This document shows, in pieces, positions 48,901-61,900 of a stretch of DNA of 64,000 nt. The position numbers and the translations under genes were made by a program. The notes beneath the pieces were generated by a model. That model did not search any database, was not told the DNA's origin, and saw only the letters and a list, made by a program, of their open reading frames with translations. The first letter of the stretch is position 1. Every line of letters begins with the position of its first letter. Origin of the DNA: Nematostella vectensis (lineage: Eukaryota; Cnidaria; Anthozoa; Actiniaria; Edwardsiidae); contig NC_064046.1 in NCBI RefSeq assembly GCF_932526225.1, forward strand, positions 8,047,219-8,111,218, in the 5' to 3' direction.

Positions 48901-49526
48901 CTGTTATTGTATTTGCTCGCTTAATAAATTGTAAAAAACAGGACTTTTACAAGTTTAAACAATTAGCGTAGTAGTCAAAAAAAGTAGAGAGCTCGAGAAA
49001 CAATGTACTTTTGACATTGGCACTTGAACTTCGTGTTTACCTAAAAGCCTGTAAATACATTTCAAAATGTGCGACTTTTCTCTTGAGATGCCCGACAATC
49101 CGATTAACGAAAAACAAAAACACCGTGGCATATGTAGAAAAGCAAACCATGAATTGGTGTTGATTACATGAGGCGCCAAGGTCACCGACGATATTTTGTT
49201 TTCGAGAGGAGCATGCGTTTATAATCTGTATCGAGTGTGTGCATCGGCAGAGTCACGTTACAGTAGAGCAGTCTTTACCTGCGGAACAAATTGTACTCTA
49301 ATGATCATTAGAAGGGCAGTAGTCAGTATTGTAGTAAAGTATTGTCTCCCTCTGTATTAGAAACTACCTTTACAACAACATAAGGTTGCATTGGTGTCGA
49401 ATCCCCGTTACTTAAGGGACGTCGAGACACAGTATGAGTCTCCGAAAACCATGCAGGTCTCTAGGCGCACAATAACAACATCTATTTGCTTGGTAACATG
49501 ATAGTAGACTCATACCTTTGAGGCAG

Positions 49527-49575
49527 CATGGGTCTTCGACACATGGGTCTTCGACACATGGGTCTTCGACACATG
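49527..49575. repeat. 15-bp tandem repeat, three units
   Basis: The unit ATGGGTCTTCGACAC, multiple of three, so it stays open as a repeat-coded frame on both strands. No sign of a real gene. Confidence 0.9.
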
Positions 49576-49872
49576 CTTTCTCACAGTGTAACCTCTTTTT
49601 TGGTAAAGAGCCGCGCGGCAAGTGATTTATCGATTTTCTGTCTCTTTATAGCGATACCTCTCGAGACCGAATTATCTGAGACGAGTGGCCGGAGTGGAGC
49701 CTTGCCGCCTAATAGAGGTGTCATTTACAGTATTTCAGTAAAAAAAAAAAAAAAAAAAAAATTAAAAAAGCATTTACGGAGCTGTAGGTAAAGTATTTTT
49801 CTTGAAAAGAAGTAGAAAGCACGGCTATTTATTCAATAGCCGCAGGGACCCTATTCCTAATTAGCGCCCCCT

Positions 49873-49891
49873 CCCCCCCCCCCCCCCCCCC
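49873..49891. repeat. Poly-C tract (19 C)
   Basis: Pure C run in intergenic DNA. Confidence 0.93.
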
Positions 49892-50395
49892 TTTCAGAGC
49901 GCTCAAACTGGAATATAGGGTAAAACGATTTGGTACAGCAACATGTAACTTCAAAACGCAAAGGTACGCTCTATGTCGCCACGAAAGGATCCCTTATGTC
50001 TGTCACCCGGTTGGTGTCAACAGTTTTCTTGCAGGCATTTAGCTAACAGAGCTTAAACGCGCCACAAGATATAGACCTCGCCTGAGGCGAGATATCGCGC
50101 CTTTCTACAAATCGTAAATTGGATTATGTATAGAACCACCGTTTGCATAAATCAATAAATTTAATAAGAAACCATTACAACAAAACGTGCCAGAGGCAAT
50201 TCGACAGCCCTCGTATGTGAAATCCGTTTTGGATCAGCAGTGTCCAAAACAAAAAAACATTTTCCGCTGACCATCAAGCAGTTTCGTGACACGACGATGA
50301 GAGAACGGAATAAAAGGGAAGTCTCCTTTACGCGGACGTGATGCGACGATGGTATTCAAACAAGTCTTGGTTTACAAGCAGATTAATTTGTCATC

Positions 50396-50569
50396 ATGAT
50401 GTACTACACCGCCCAACAAAAGACAAGAGAGCAAGTGCCCATAGAAGCGCTGATTGTTAAGAAAGCCAAGTTCAATGCCAAAAACAGGTACCAATTGCGT
50501 GAACCCCAACAAAACGGGCTGTCATCAAATCGAGTTGTTAATCCCTGCTGCACCAAACAAAAAGTTTAA
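50396..50569 (+). CDS. Small ORF, 57 aa, possibly coding, unrecognised
   Basis: Starts at ATGATG and has a charged N-terminal half (T-R-E-Q-V-P-I-E-A-L-I-V-K-K-A-K) that reads like protein. A possible donor (ACAG/GTACCA) lies at 50487. It is followed 107 bp later by another coding-like ORF on the same strand. No family match known to me; could be chance. Confidence 0.2.
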   Translation: MMYYTAQQKTREQVPIEALIVKKAKFNAKNRYQLREPQQNGLSSNRVVNPCCTKQKV

Positions 50570-50675
50570 ACCCCCAAATAGCAACAAATATTACCCAATC
50601 ATACGTTAAACAGGGTCCTAGGTCCTTAGGATAAAGCGGAATAGGGAAAGAAATCTGTGATAGACAGCGACAAAA

Positions 50676-50798
50676 ATGACGGAATTGGTGGGACCCCCGT
50701 CCCCATCCGAGCTAAGCGATGCACAGTGGACCTCCGTCAAACGACCACCCTACGGTACACCTGTTACCGCTCGGTCTCGATTACGTGAATTTATCCAT
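50676..50798 (+). CDS. Candidate first coding exon (41 codons), unassigned
   Basis: ATG in good context (AAAAATGA) opens 41 codons rich in Pro, Ser and charged residues, ending at a strong donor CAT/GTACGT in phase 0. Codon choice looks more like the neighbouring genes than random DNA. No matching second exon was found downstream; the open frame at 51179-51397 is a weak partner without a clear pyrimidine tract. Confidence 0.25.
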
Positions 50799-50799
50799 G

Positions 50800-52640
50800 T
50801 ACGTATTTGTGTCTGGTCGATCATGAAACACTATCTACTCTGCTATTTTGATTTCTCTGATAGTAGTAAGAATAAGACCCCATTGCTTAACCATTGATCC
50901 TTTTTCATTATTATCTAATTTGTTAGAGGTGAAATGAATACAATAAAGAAAAGCCTAAGTTATAAACGAACTTAACTCCAAAATCCCAGAGAACATCCCT
51001 TTGCAACAGACCTGGCTGCTAATAATTTCCCGGCAGGTTTTTTTTTAGTTAAAAGCTTACCAGATTGGCAAATTTTCTACCAGGTCAGTGGAATTGTTTT
51101 AAATATTTTCGTTCGGGGAAAAATTTTCCACCAGCTTAGAGTAACATTGAACCGGGAAAGGCATAACTCTGCTAGGGAGTGTCTGAAAAATCATCAGGTA
51201 CCATGATGCTCGTTAGTGATTGCAAAGGACCATTCGATGGACCTTTATCTTCCAACGACTTGTCCGTCCCGTTCGTAACGCGTCACCATACTTCAGGTGC
51301 CCTCTTCAGCACGTGTGCCCATGCATTTCCGGTACCGACAATAGCCTGGAAGTCAACAATAACCTCGGCGCTCGGTAGTCACTGTGACAAAGCATAGTTC
51401 TTTGAAGGAGCTCTAGTCCCGGGGGATGAGGTGGGAGGGGCCTTCTCCCGAGAAAGTCACATACTGTATATGCTTGCCATCACCATCCTTTAGGGTGTAA
51501 AATGTGGCCCCCGGGACCCAACTAACCGTCTATAGTGAGATATATTGTGGGAGCAAGGGTTCCAAGGCTTTCTGTTGCCAGTTCGTGTAGCTGTTCCAGT
51601 CCCTGGAGCGTCCCTACATCGGCTTTACCGCCGTCGTGCCCTTGGCCCAGCCATGTGACGCGGTAGGCTGGGAAAAAGCAAACGCAAGGGTCTAAGCGAG
51701 ATGCTTGGAATACTTGTTAGGCGTGATGGCATAACGGGGTTGGCCCAGACTTACCCGAGTAACGCTACACTACTTCGCTCTCTTATCGCAGATAATCAGC
51801 TGGAGTGGCCCTGAATCGTTCGCTAAACCCATTTACACGACATTTTCTTAAATGAGATTTATAAGGGCAAGAATCACGCCTGAATGTGTATAGTACTGGC
51901 TCTTACTTTCTTTCACCGTGTCGCGAAACTAACACAAGATAGTTTTTCTAGTTGAGAATCCCGGCACCTTTACTCGCTTTTTGTACGGAAACGAACAAAA
52001 ATAGAAACTAAGGTAGACAAAAAGTTTGGCACAATGAAAAGCTAAATCAAAACATTGCGACATTCCCCCATCGGGCAAGCTAATCTAGAGTTTCAACATG
52101 GTCCGACATAGGAATTTTAATTATCTTGTGGCGGAAACATCACAGAAAAACCTCAAACACCCTCTACAATGTTTTGTAAGTTTACATCGACACGAGGAGA
52201 TTAACTCAACAGAATAAACCAACAAACTAAACTAGTCCTGTCCAGTAGCATGCCAGCTTAATCGTATCTCAGCCAGTGTTTTGATTTCGTTTTGCAAGGC
52301 TGTCATCTGTCAACCGTCGGATTTGACGCACTTCAAGAGTGCGCACGTGATAGTAAGAAAGGGTCTCAAGACATCTTATAACCTGCAGTCAGGCCCTCCG
52401 TGTTGAGTTTACCAGACTAGACCAAATATCGCAGCGCAATGTCGTTGTAGAGGTGACTGTTTGGGTAGCGAACCGAACGAACGTAAACAAAAACACACAC
52501 GGAGATATTCTCCGTGTGAAGCCTGGTCTATCTCGGCAGCGTACCTCTAGGCTCCGTTCCATGTTTTCGCATACCACCGTGTCCCGTAGTGTGAGGTCCT
52601 GTCTACTGACATGACAGCCCCATTGTTCTTACAAGCAACA
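50800..52640. other. Intergenic, nothing firm
   Basis: Balanced base composition with no supported exon or repeat. Some of this is likely 5' regulatory DNA of the kinase gene. Confidence 0.35.
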
Positions 52641-52643
52641 CGG

Positions 52644-52752
52644 CCAATAACCTCTGGCTCGCTGACCCCCGTCATTGGTCGAGCTCACGGGTCAAGCTGT
52701 CACAACCGGCGCGTGATTGGCTAACACGTTGGGTTTATCTTCCATGACGTCA
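52644..52752 (+). promoter_or_regulatory. Likely promoter of the kinase gene: three CCAAT boxes and a CRE
   Basis: CCAAT at 52644-52648, and inverted ATTGG at 52674-52678 and 52716-52720, followed by a full TGACGTCA at 52745-52752, all within 290 bp of the start codon. Closely spaced NF-Y sites next to a CRE are a known TATA-less promoter arrangement in animals. No TATA box was seen. Confidence 0.55.
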
Positions 52753-52931
52753 CGACATTTGTCAGGAGTGTTTTGAATTTCGCTCGAAGTATACATACAC
52801 ATTCATAGAAGTTGAGTAAATCCCGCGATGTAGTTTTTTTTAGGAAAGTCGCGCGTAATTTTGATTCGATGTATTGAAACCGTGAGTTCCGAATCGTGTT
52901 CAATCTACTGGATAGCAATGGAGCCATGACA

Positions 52932-55900
52932 ATGGGATGTGGAAGTAGCAAAAAGTTATTACAAGAAAGTCCATCGGAGCGGGTCGTAACAACAACGTTG
53001 TTGGCCGAAGGATCTCCATCACGTGAAGCTGGTACGCGCTCGAGTGGAGACAAGCCTTATGCAAAACGCAAACTCTCTGGTCAGAAAACAAAAGGCGAGA
53101 AATACAAGGCAAGATTCGATATTCGAGTCACTAAGGAGTATGAAATCAAAGCGCTTATCGGTCGAGGGTCGTTCAGTCGTGTTGTACGCGTCGAGCACTA
53201 TCAAACGAAACAACCCTACGCGATCAAAATGATGGAGATCGAACAGGGAAAGGACGAGTTTCAGTCCGAGTTAGCCGTCCTTAGGCGGGTCAAACATGAG
53301 TTTGTTGTTCGGTTGTACGAGGTGTTCGAGTGTAAGAACAGGGTTTACCTGGTCATGGAGTTGGCAACGGGAGGAGTGTTGCTAGATCGAATACTCTCCA
53401 AGGGGTTCTTCACCGAGCGGGATGCGACCAGGGTCATCTATATGGTGTTAGAGGGAGTACGTTATCTCCACTCGCTGGGTATAACCCACCGGGACCTTAA
53501 ACCGGAGAATCTACTCTACTACCATCCCGGCAATGATTCCAAGATTATGATCACGGATTTCGGGCTGTCGAATTTGCGCAAGCACCCGGACGATCGAACG
53601 ATGGAGACGACGTGTGGTACCCCGGGGTACATGGCACCCGAGGTTCTATTGAGCAAGCCGTACACAAACTCCGTAGATATTTGGTCAATTGGGGTGATTA
53701 CGTTTAATGTACTCAGTGGTCAAATGCCGTTTGCGGATGACCACAGATCGAGGTTATACAAGAAGATTCTGCGAGGGAAGTTTAGCTTCAGTGGTGAGGT
53801 AAGTTCTCGACGTACGATTATGTGTTTGGTTATTAGCGCTGTTGTTACTCTAGGACTCAATCTGCTAAAATTATCCTGCACAAAAGGGATTGTAATAAAT
53901 ATTCAATGGTGGCTGGTGGCCCCGTGTAGCGGCCATTCAAAACTCGTCACTATTACGTCGCTTTGTTTGGGCACGAGATGTTCTAGCAATGTATTAGAGT
54001 ATTCAATAGGGTTTAGAGGGGAGAATTTGGTGGTTTACTGTTTCCATAGAATGCACAACTGTTTTCTTAATAATATATTTCATAGCACCACTCTAAAATA
54101 TCAACTTAGTCGTAAATCGACCGTGTTTTGTCCCAGCATACGCGATGGCACCTAAATTGCATGCATATGCAAATGCGCACTAGGAACGAAGATTGACCTA
54201 ACCCCCGTAGAACAGAATCACAATCGACTAAAGACAACATTGTAGTTGTCCAATTGTCCTCTACGATTTGTTTTTGCTCTTATAATTTTTTATGGCGAAC
54301 ACACGCGACTAGCCATGGCGACTGTATTAAATAAGGATGTTAAATAAGTTCAATGGCGTAATTAAACTGCTTTACTACGCTCGCGCGGCCTGGAAAGTTC
54401 TCCTAAGAATTCCGCTTCACAAAATTACCCTAAATTTAAAGTAATTCGGATAACTAATATACTTATGATATAGTATATTCTAAGTAAGATAATAATTCGT
54501 CTGCAGGGTCAGAAATATTTTTGAGTAATTTTTGCTAGTGTTTTCTCGTATACATAGCGTGCGTAGTTGATTAATGTATTTCTTGTATATTATATTACCT
54601 CCCAAAAATGTTACTGACTCGCGGCAAATCTAACAATTTATTAGAGACTAAAACCACTAGGTACGTTGCCAAAATCCGCGGGAAGCGACAAGAGAAGAAC
54701 TTCCTCCAAAATAATTCTCTCTATCGAAACAACTTTGAAAGAGTAAAAGATTTCCGGTTTACCACCGTTGGCGTGGCATGTTTTCCATGTCAAGGTCTGT
54801 TAGCAGGCGTGTAACACGCTGTAATGCGCTGTATACGGCGAACTTCATTAGATCATTATTTAGTGCGATTGCCAACGATTAGCTTTACGTCGTTATCGTG
54901 CTCCAAGGGCAAGCAGATAGCCGTGAGGTTTGCTTAGCGCTTGGCTTACAAGCATTTAATCTGCCGTGGACACGATTCGGCGCTAGTATTCTGTCAATAG
55001 GTAAAAAACTAACCGGACGAACGACCGTGGCGCTAATTCAATAAACATACCTTTGCAGTTTTTGCATACTTGTGGTTTCTTGGGTCAACAAAGAGAGGAA
55101 ATCAAGTAATGTAGTAAACAAATCGTAGCCTAATTTGCGGGGCCAAGTACAAGGCATATAACACGACAAAGATAGATCAAGAGTACAACACTTTTATATC
55201 ACGCAAGCTGGAAACTTCCTCTAGCGATTTCCGCAAACACATTTGCGACGATCAAAGGAAGGTCCAGTCCGCTCAACATACTTTAGCATCATACTAGCTT
55301 ATTTAGATGCAATTTCGACCCGGAAAACACTGTATCTCCGCAGGTTTCCCAGTGTTACAAGAAGCAGGAAGGCCAAGTGCTGACCGACCCTTTGCTGACA
55401 CCCCTTTCACCGTTTTAAATAAAAAAAATTCCAATTAAAAGAAAAAAGCAGAAAATTGCTAACGTAAATTGAATAAAGACCAGTCTGTAGATTCTGTAGA
55501 TCAGTCTGTAGATGTGTGACATGACAGCGGCGTGGTTGGACGTGCCTAGCTTTAGCTCCGCGTTTTGAAGTCGTTGTTTGCACTTTCATGTGCATTAAGT
55601 TCATATATGTAATTCAAATATTTAGTGTTGTCGTATGTGTCTATTTGTTCTTTATTTTTTTGTGGCCATGGCTTTAACAAGAGAGGTTTTGGAAGAACTA
55701 CTCGACAAGAAACTGGCGCCATTGCAGGCGTCTCTTGACTTTCTAAATGAAAAGTACGACATCATCTTAAAGAAAGTCTCAGATCAAGAGGTTAAAGTAA
55801 AAGAACTCTCGAAAGAGAATTCTCGTCTTCTTTCGGAAGTGGGGCTACTCAGATCTACATTATCAAACCAAGGGAAATGGCTAAACGATCTAGAGCAATA

Positions 55901-58900
55901 TGGCCGCCGGGAATGCCTCGAGATCCGTGGGATCCCTGAGGTTAAAGGAGAAGACACTTCTCAAATAGCGTGTCAAGTCGCCAACCTAATTGGGGTCAAG
56001 CTCTCGAGACAGGATATCTCGACCAGCCACCGCATCAAGCCTAAAAACTCGACGGCAAAGTTCCCGCCCTCCATCATAGTCAAATTTACAAGCCGTGACA
56101 AGCGAGACGAAACATACAAAGCCAGGGGGAGGTTGCGTGAGCTCTCCACACACAACGTGCCTGGCCTGGATAGATTTAAAAGTAACTCGATCTATCTCAG
56201 TGAGTCTCTCACTCAAAGAAACAAGGCATTATTCAAAAGTGCGTTGGAGGATAGAAAACAAATGAAGTATGACTTCATTTGGACTGCAAATGGAAACATC
56301 TATTTGCGCAAGAATGAACGCAGTCCATCGATTCATGTTACCGATGAATCGGTATTAATAAATCTAAGAAGCTCCAGCTTTGTTCACGAAGTCGAAGGGG
56401 CGACGGCGATGACAGATACCAACATCTCCTCCAAGAGCGACAGTGCGGCAAGTACAAATACAGCAAGTTAAGAATAAGTCACATAGCTAACATGTATTCT
56501 TTCCATCGAAGTTTACAATTAACTAGATCACATATAAGTTCTTATGTTGACTTACAATGACTAGAGTTATCTGTCACATTTGTTCTAAAATTATAAGAAA
56601 GAACTGTCGTGCTGTCGAATGCGATTCATGTTTACAGTGGTGTCACTTTAAATGCTCAAAATTGTTGCTTAAACAGTTTAATCATTTATCGCTCACCAAC
56701 GATTTATGGCTCTGTCAGCCCTGCTATTCTGAAGTCTTTCCCTTTCACAATTTAAACAACAATGATCTATTGGATCTAGTCTTTAATTCCAATACATTGT
56801 GCCACTGCTCCCCATTCATTGATCGCGTTCGCCTTGAAAATCTTCCTCATCTAGACATAGTTTCTAGTTTGAATTTTCCGAATTTAAGTGACTTTGATTT
56901 AGATATTAATATTCCTAGTCAGATTAATTCAAAATACTACTCCCCCCATGAATTTCACTCGTCTTATGAGCTTTCAAATTTATCAGACAAATCGCTCTCA
57001 CTTCTTCATTGTAATATAAGAAGTATTTCAAAAAACTTTGATAAATTACAAGATATGCTTTCTACTTTAAATCATCCTTTTAAGTTAATTGCTCTATCTG
57101 AAACCTGGCATTCTGACTGTAGAGAGCATATTGCTAATTGTTCTCTCCCAGGTTTTACTTATATATCGAAACCGACTAAATTTTCAGTTGGGGGAGTAGG
57201 TTTATTTATAGCTGATTCTTTTAATTTCATTTTGAGGGAGGACTTATCCATTTCAAATGATCAACAAGAATCTTTATGGGTTGAAATACAAAATAATAAG
57301 GGTAGCAAAAACATATTATGTGGAGTTATTTACCGCCATCCAAATAGTTCTCTTGACCCCTTTTTAGAACATTCCTATAAAACCATGGACAAAATCAGTA
57401 AGGAGGGAAAGCTCTGCCTTTTTTCAGGTGACATAAATTTGAATTTATTAAATTCAGACTCCCACCAACAAACAGGGGAATTTCTTAATACTTTATTTTC
57501 ATATTCTTTTCAGCCACATATCTTGCAACCTACTAGAATAACTGATCATTCGGCCACGCTCATAGACAATATATTTTTTAACTCGCTCGAACATAAAACT
57601 TGTAGTGGCAATATTGTTTATCCCTTAACAGATCATCTTCCCAATTTTCTGACAATAGATTCAATTAATATCAATGTCTCAAAAAATGACTTCTACCAAA
57701 GGGACTATTCTAGGTTGGATCAGGAAGCTTTAATTAATGATTTTAGCCAAATTGATTGGTCTTTACAGTTTTATGGTATGGATAATGTTAACGATATTTT
57801 TTCCTGTTTTCTTGCTAAGTCTAATGAAATAATTAATTCCCATGTTCCAATGAAAAAACTTTCTAGAAAAGAAATTAAATTCAAAGCAAAACCTTGGATA
57901 TCCAAGGGCATCAGAACTTCGATTAATTATAAGAACAGGCTCTATAGGAAGTTTATTAAATCTAGAAATCAATATCATTTTGAAAAATACAAAATCTATA
58001 GAAATAAATTGAACCATTTAATAGCAATAAGTAAGAGAAAATACTATGAAAAGTACTTTAATTTTAACAAATCTAACATAAAAAATATCTGGAAAGGGAT
58101 AAAAGAAATTGTCGTGCTAAAGCCTAAGGCTCATTTCACACCTTCAAAAATTGTATCTTCTAATAAGGTTTTAACCAATGTAAATGAGATAGCAAATGAG
58201 TTCAATTACTTCTTTGCTAATGTTGGCAGAAATATCAGCAACAATATTCCAAAAGTAAACACTTTATTTTCAGAATTTCTTCCAACAGCTAATTCTAACA
58301 GCTTTCTTCTAGCTCCCACATCTACAGAGGAAATTAGAAGTATAATCTTAGGAATTAAATCAGGTAAAGCTTGTGGTTCTTATAGCATTCCAATTACAGT
58401 TCTTAAAATACTAAGCTCTATTATTTCAAGGCCTCTGGAGATATTATACAATCTGTCCTTTTCTTCTGGCATTGTACCTGATGCCTTCAAAATTGCACGT
58501 GTCATACCTATTTACAAATCAGGCTCTCATTTTGACACTTCTAATTTTAGACCAATATCATTATTATCTATTTTTAATCAGTTACTTGAAAGGTTAATGT
58601 ATAACAGAGTGATAAAATTTCTAGACAAATACGATATTTTGTACAAAAATCAATTTGGCTTTCGAGCCAATCATTCTACAGAACATGCTCTTCTGCTTAT
58701 TACCGATAAAATCCAAAGATCAATTGAGGGTGGTCAATACTCTTGTGGCATATTTCTTGATTTTAGCAAAGCTTTTGATACTGTTGATCATAAAATATTA
58801 TTAGCAAAACTTTATTCATACGGCATCCGTGGCATAGCTTATGAATGGTTTGTTTCCTACTTATCAAACAGGCAACAGTTTGTTTCTATTGGTAATGTGT

Positions 58901-61900
58901 CATCTGCACCACTACCAATAACATGTGGAGTGCCTCAAGGTTCAGTACTTGGTCCACTTCTCTTTCTTCTGTACATTAATGATTTTAATAACTGCTCCAA
59001 CTTATTTGACTTTCATTTATTTGCTGATGATGCCAATTTATTTTGTGCCGATTCTTCATTGACATCCTTAGAGACCAAAGTAAACACAGATCTGTATAAT
59101 ATAAATCGTTGGCTTTGTGCAAATAAATTGGCTTTGAACATCAGTAAAACTAATTTTGTCATTTTTCGACCAGCACAAAAGAGGCTGGCTAGTTCTATTT
59201 CTTTATCAATCAATAATAATACCATTAAACAAAAAAATAATATCAAATATCTTGGTGTAGTTATTGACTCCTTTCTTAACTGGAAGGAGCACATTAACCA
59301 GTTAAGTAAGAAAATCTCCAGAGGTGTCGGAATAATAGCAAAGCTGCGTTACTATGTATCACCAACAATTCTCACTCAGCTATATTATTCTCTAATTTAT
59401 CCATTTCTTACTTATGGTGCTATTATTTGGGGCAACACATATGAATCAACAATCAAGCCTCTTTTTATTTTACAGAAGAAAGCTGTTAGAATCATAACTT
59501 TCTCATCTTACATTGAACATACTTCTCCTATCTTTAGAAAACTAAATATCTTGAAATCTCCTGATCTAATCTATTACTTAAACACAATATTTATGTACAA
59601 ATTTAATTTGAATCTACTTCCAACTCCTTTTGATTCTTTTTTTACTACGGTTGCTTCAAGGCACAAATATAATACAAGACTGGCTTCTAAATCATCGTAC
59701 TGCCTCCCTTTACCTCGAACTAATTATGGAAAGTTTAATATTCGTTTTAAAGGTGCCTCAATTTGGAATAACATCAAAGAACCTACCAAAACCATGCGTT
59801 TGCCTAGCTTCAAGGCTGCAATAAAGACCTCAATCCTTGAAAATTATTAGCCTCTATCTAGTTTTTTTGTTTTATTGCATTTTATTTTGCTGCTGCTTTC
59901 ATGTATTTTGTATTCGTGCCTTGTACGTCCTTGCTATACGCTCCATTTAATTGAACTATTTTGTGCTGCCTAGCCAGATTAGCTTTTTAGTTACTTCTAG
60001 GCAGCCAATACCCAAAATCTGTAATTATTATTTATTTTCTTACTGTAATTTCTGTGTGTGGTATAAATAAAGTTATATTGTTGTTGTTGTTGTTGTTGTT
60101 GTTCCTTTACATTACTTATGGCGATTCTCCGATTTCTTTTCCGAGTTTAAGTGTGTTTTTTGTTTTGATCTTTAGTGACCTATTTTTCTGTTTATTCTCT
60201 GTTTATTCTGTTTTTGGAAATCTCGATACATACATAACAGGTCGCTTTAACGTTTTTTAGTGTTTTTGGACAAAATTAAAAATGCTCAAAGTTTGCGTGA
60301 TATTCAGATATTTATTTGATGTTTAAGGGCAAGGATAGCTCAAAGGACAGCTTGAACATGTACCTAGGTTGTTCTTGGCATGTTTTCAGCGATGTGTCAA
60401 GCGAAGCATGTAACGGGGTATAGGATTACATGGAAATAAGTCAGTGATCAAAGACTTTACAAAGCTGGCTTCAGCTCAAGACAAGGAAGCTCACATTCAG
60501 TCACATGGGCTTTAGTCAAAGTGTATCTGTTTGCTTCCCTGGTAAAACAATGAATTCTAAAAAAACAGAATGAAAACTGATGCACGTTATTAAAGAGCGT
60601 AGAGAAATCAAATTCGATTTTACTGCTTGTTATTTTTATATCCCATCTAGAATTACAAATAGAAAGTAGAGACAATAAAACTGTCTCCTGCTTATGTGGG
60701 CAGGCTTGGGAGGGAGCTCTACCCAAACTGATGCCAAATGTTTGCCTCTCAGTCTGTCCTCGTTTTCTTATAGTTTTCTTGCCTTTCTGTGTTTTTTTTA
60801 TTCTTACCCAAGGATGGTTTTCCATTTCAACTCCCTTATGGGCCTAAATAAACATTTACTGCCAGTTCCTGTTTGTACAAAGGGCTCTGACCACATCTGT
60901 AGTTTAAATTCTTATTTGGCAAGAGACAAGAAATAGGTGGTTCAGCTCAGGAAAATCTACATGGAGTTATGTAGAACAGATACTTAACTTTCTATTTAAA
61001 TTGAAACGGTGACACACTGGATTTGTTAAAAAGTGAAGATAAACTAACAGTACTGTACATACGAGACTTCATCATTGTTCCACATTTTCGTTAAGGTTTG
61101 AGTTTTTAGGTGCAACAAAATGTGCAAGTGTTATTGAGCTTTAAAGATGATTTTAAATACTCATTTTGAGAAAGTTTAGATTGTTGTTCACCACATGCTA
61201 AGCCTTCCTTTTCTAGATCAGTTGCAATATATATACAAAAATCCTTCTAAATTGGTCATGTTGAGGACTGAAACATGTTCAGAATAATCGTGATAATTTG
61301 AAAGCCAACCTTGCTGTTTTACACTCTCACACAACACCAAATGACCCAGAGCATCCACCTACATTGCCCCACACTTGCGGAGCTCTGCTAGCTACTTCAG
61401 GTTTTATCATCGGCTATATTTTGTCTGATGTTTAAAATAAATAATACAGCTGTATAAATAATACAGCTAATCCTCTCACAACAGGCTCCTACATTACAGT
61501 ACATTTTGATAGCCCTGTTGTGCTCTTCAAGGGAGTAACTGGGATAATAAAGCATAATGAAGTATCAGACTCCAATTCTGAATGGTTATTTTCATTTACA
61601 TCTTAGTGATTGACACTTTCCCTACTGACAATAACTATTATGGCTAGAGCTCTCTTCTCTGATTGACATGCTTGTATTACATTGCAGCCATGGGATGATG
61701 TGACAGACATGGCTAAAGACTTCATTAATAAGCTGATTGTCTATGAGCCTGAGATGAGGCTAACAGCAGAGCAGGGGATTAAACATCCATGGATTGCTTC
61801 AAGTGCTGCAACCTCAAGTTTGAAAAATCTACATAAATCTATCAGTCAGAACTTATTAAAATCAAGAGGGAACAGTGCAAAGTCCAACCGCTCTCAGAAA

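Larger units (their letters stand above)
55470..60103 (+). mobile_element. Apparently intact two-ORF LINE in the kinase intron
   Basis: Sense-oriented non-LTR retrotransposon: 5' region, ORF1 (55668-56471), ORF2 (56557-59850), AATAAA at 60065-60070, and a (TTG)n tail at 60078-60102. Both ORFs are full length with no stop or frameshift. RT and endonuclease motifs are complete. The domain makeup and short-repeat tail fit the CR1/L2/Daphne side of LINE diversity, but the clade needs a tree. The exact 5' end and target duplication were not found. Base composition is more AT-rich than the flanking kinase exons. Confidence 0.93.

Noticed and set aside
51179-51397. 72-codon ORF as second exon of the 50676 candidate
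   Set aside because: The acceptor region lacks a pyrimidine tract and the peptide has no recognisable feature.
52896-52931. Twelve extra N-terminal residues for the kinase
   Set aside because: The downstream ATG gives the acylation motif M-G-C-G-S-S conserved in PSKH1, which needs to be at the N-terminus.
53799-54155. Extension of the kinase frame past exon 1
   Set aside because: A clean donor GAG/GTAAGT at 53798 joins in phase 0 to exon 2 with strong PSKH1 similarity; the extra codons have none.
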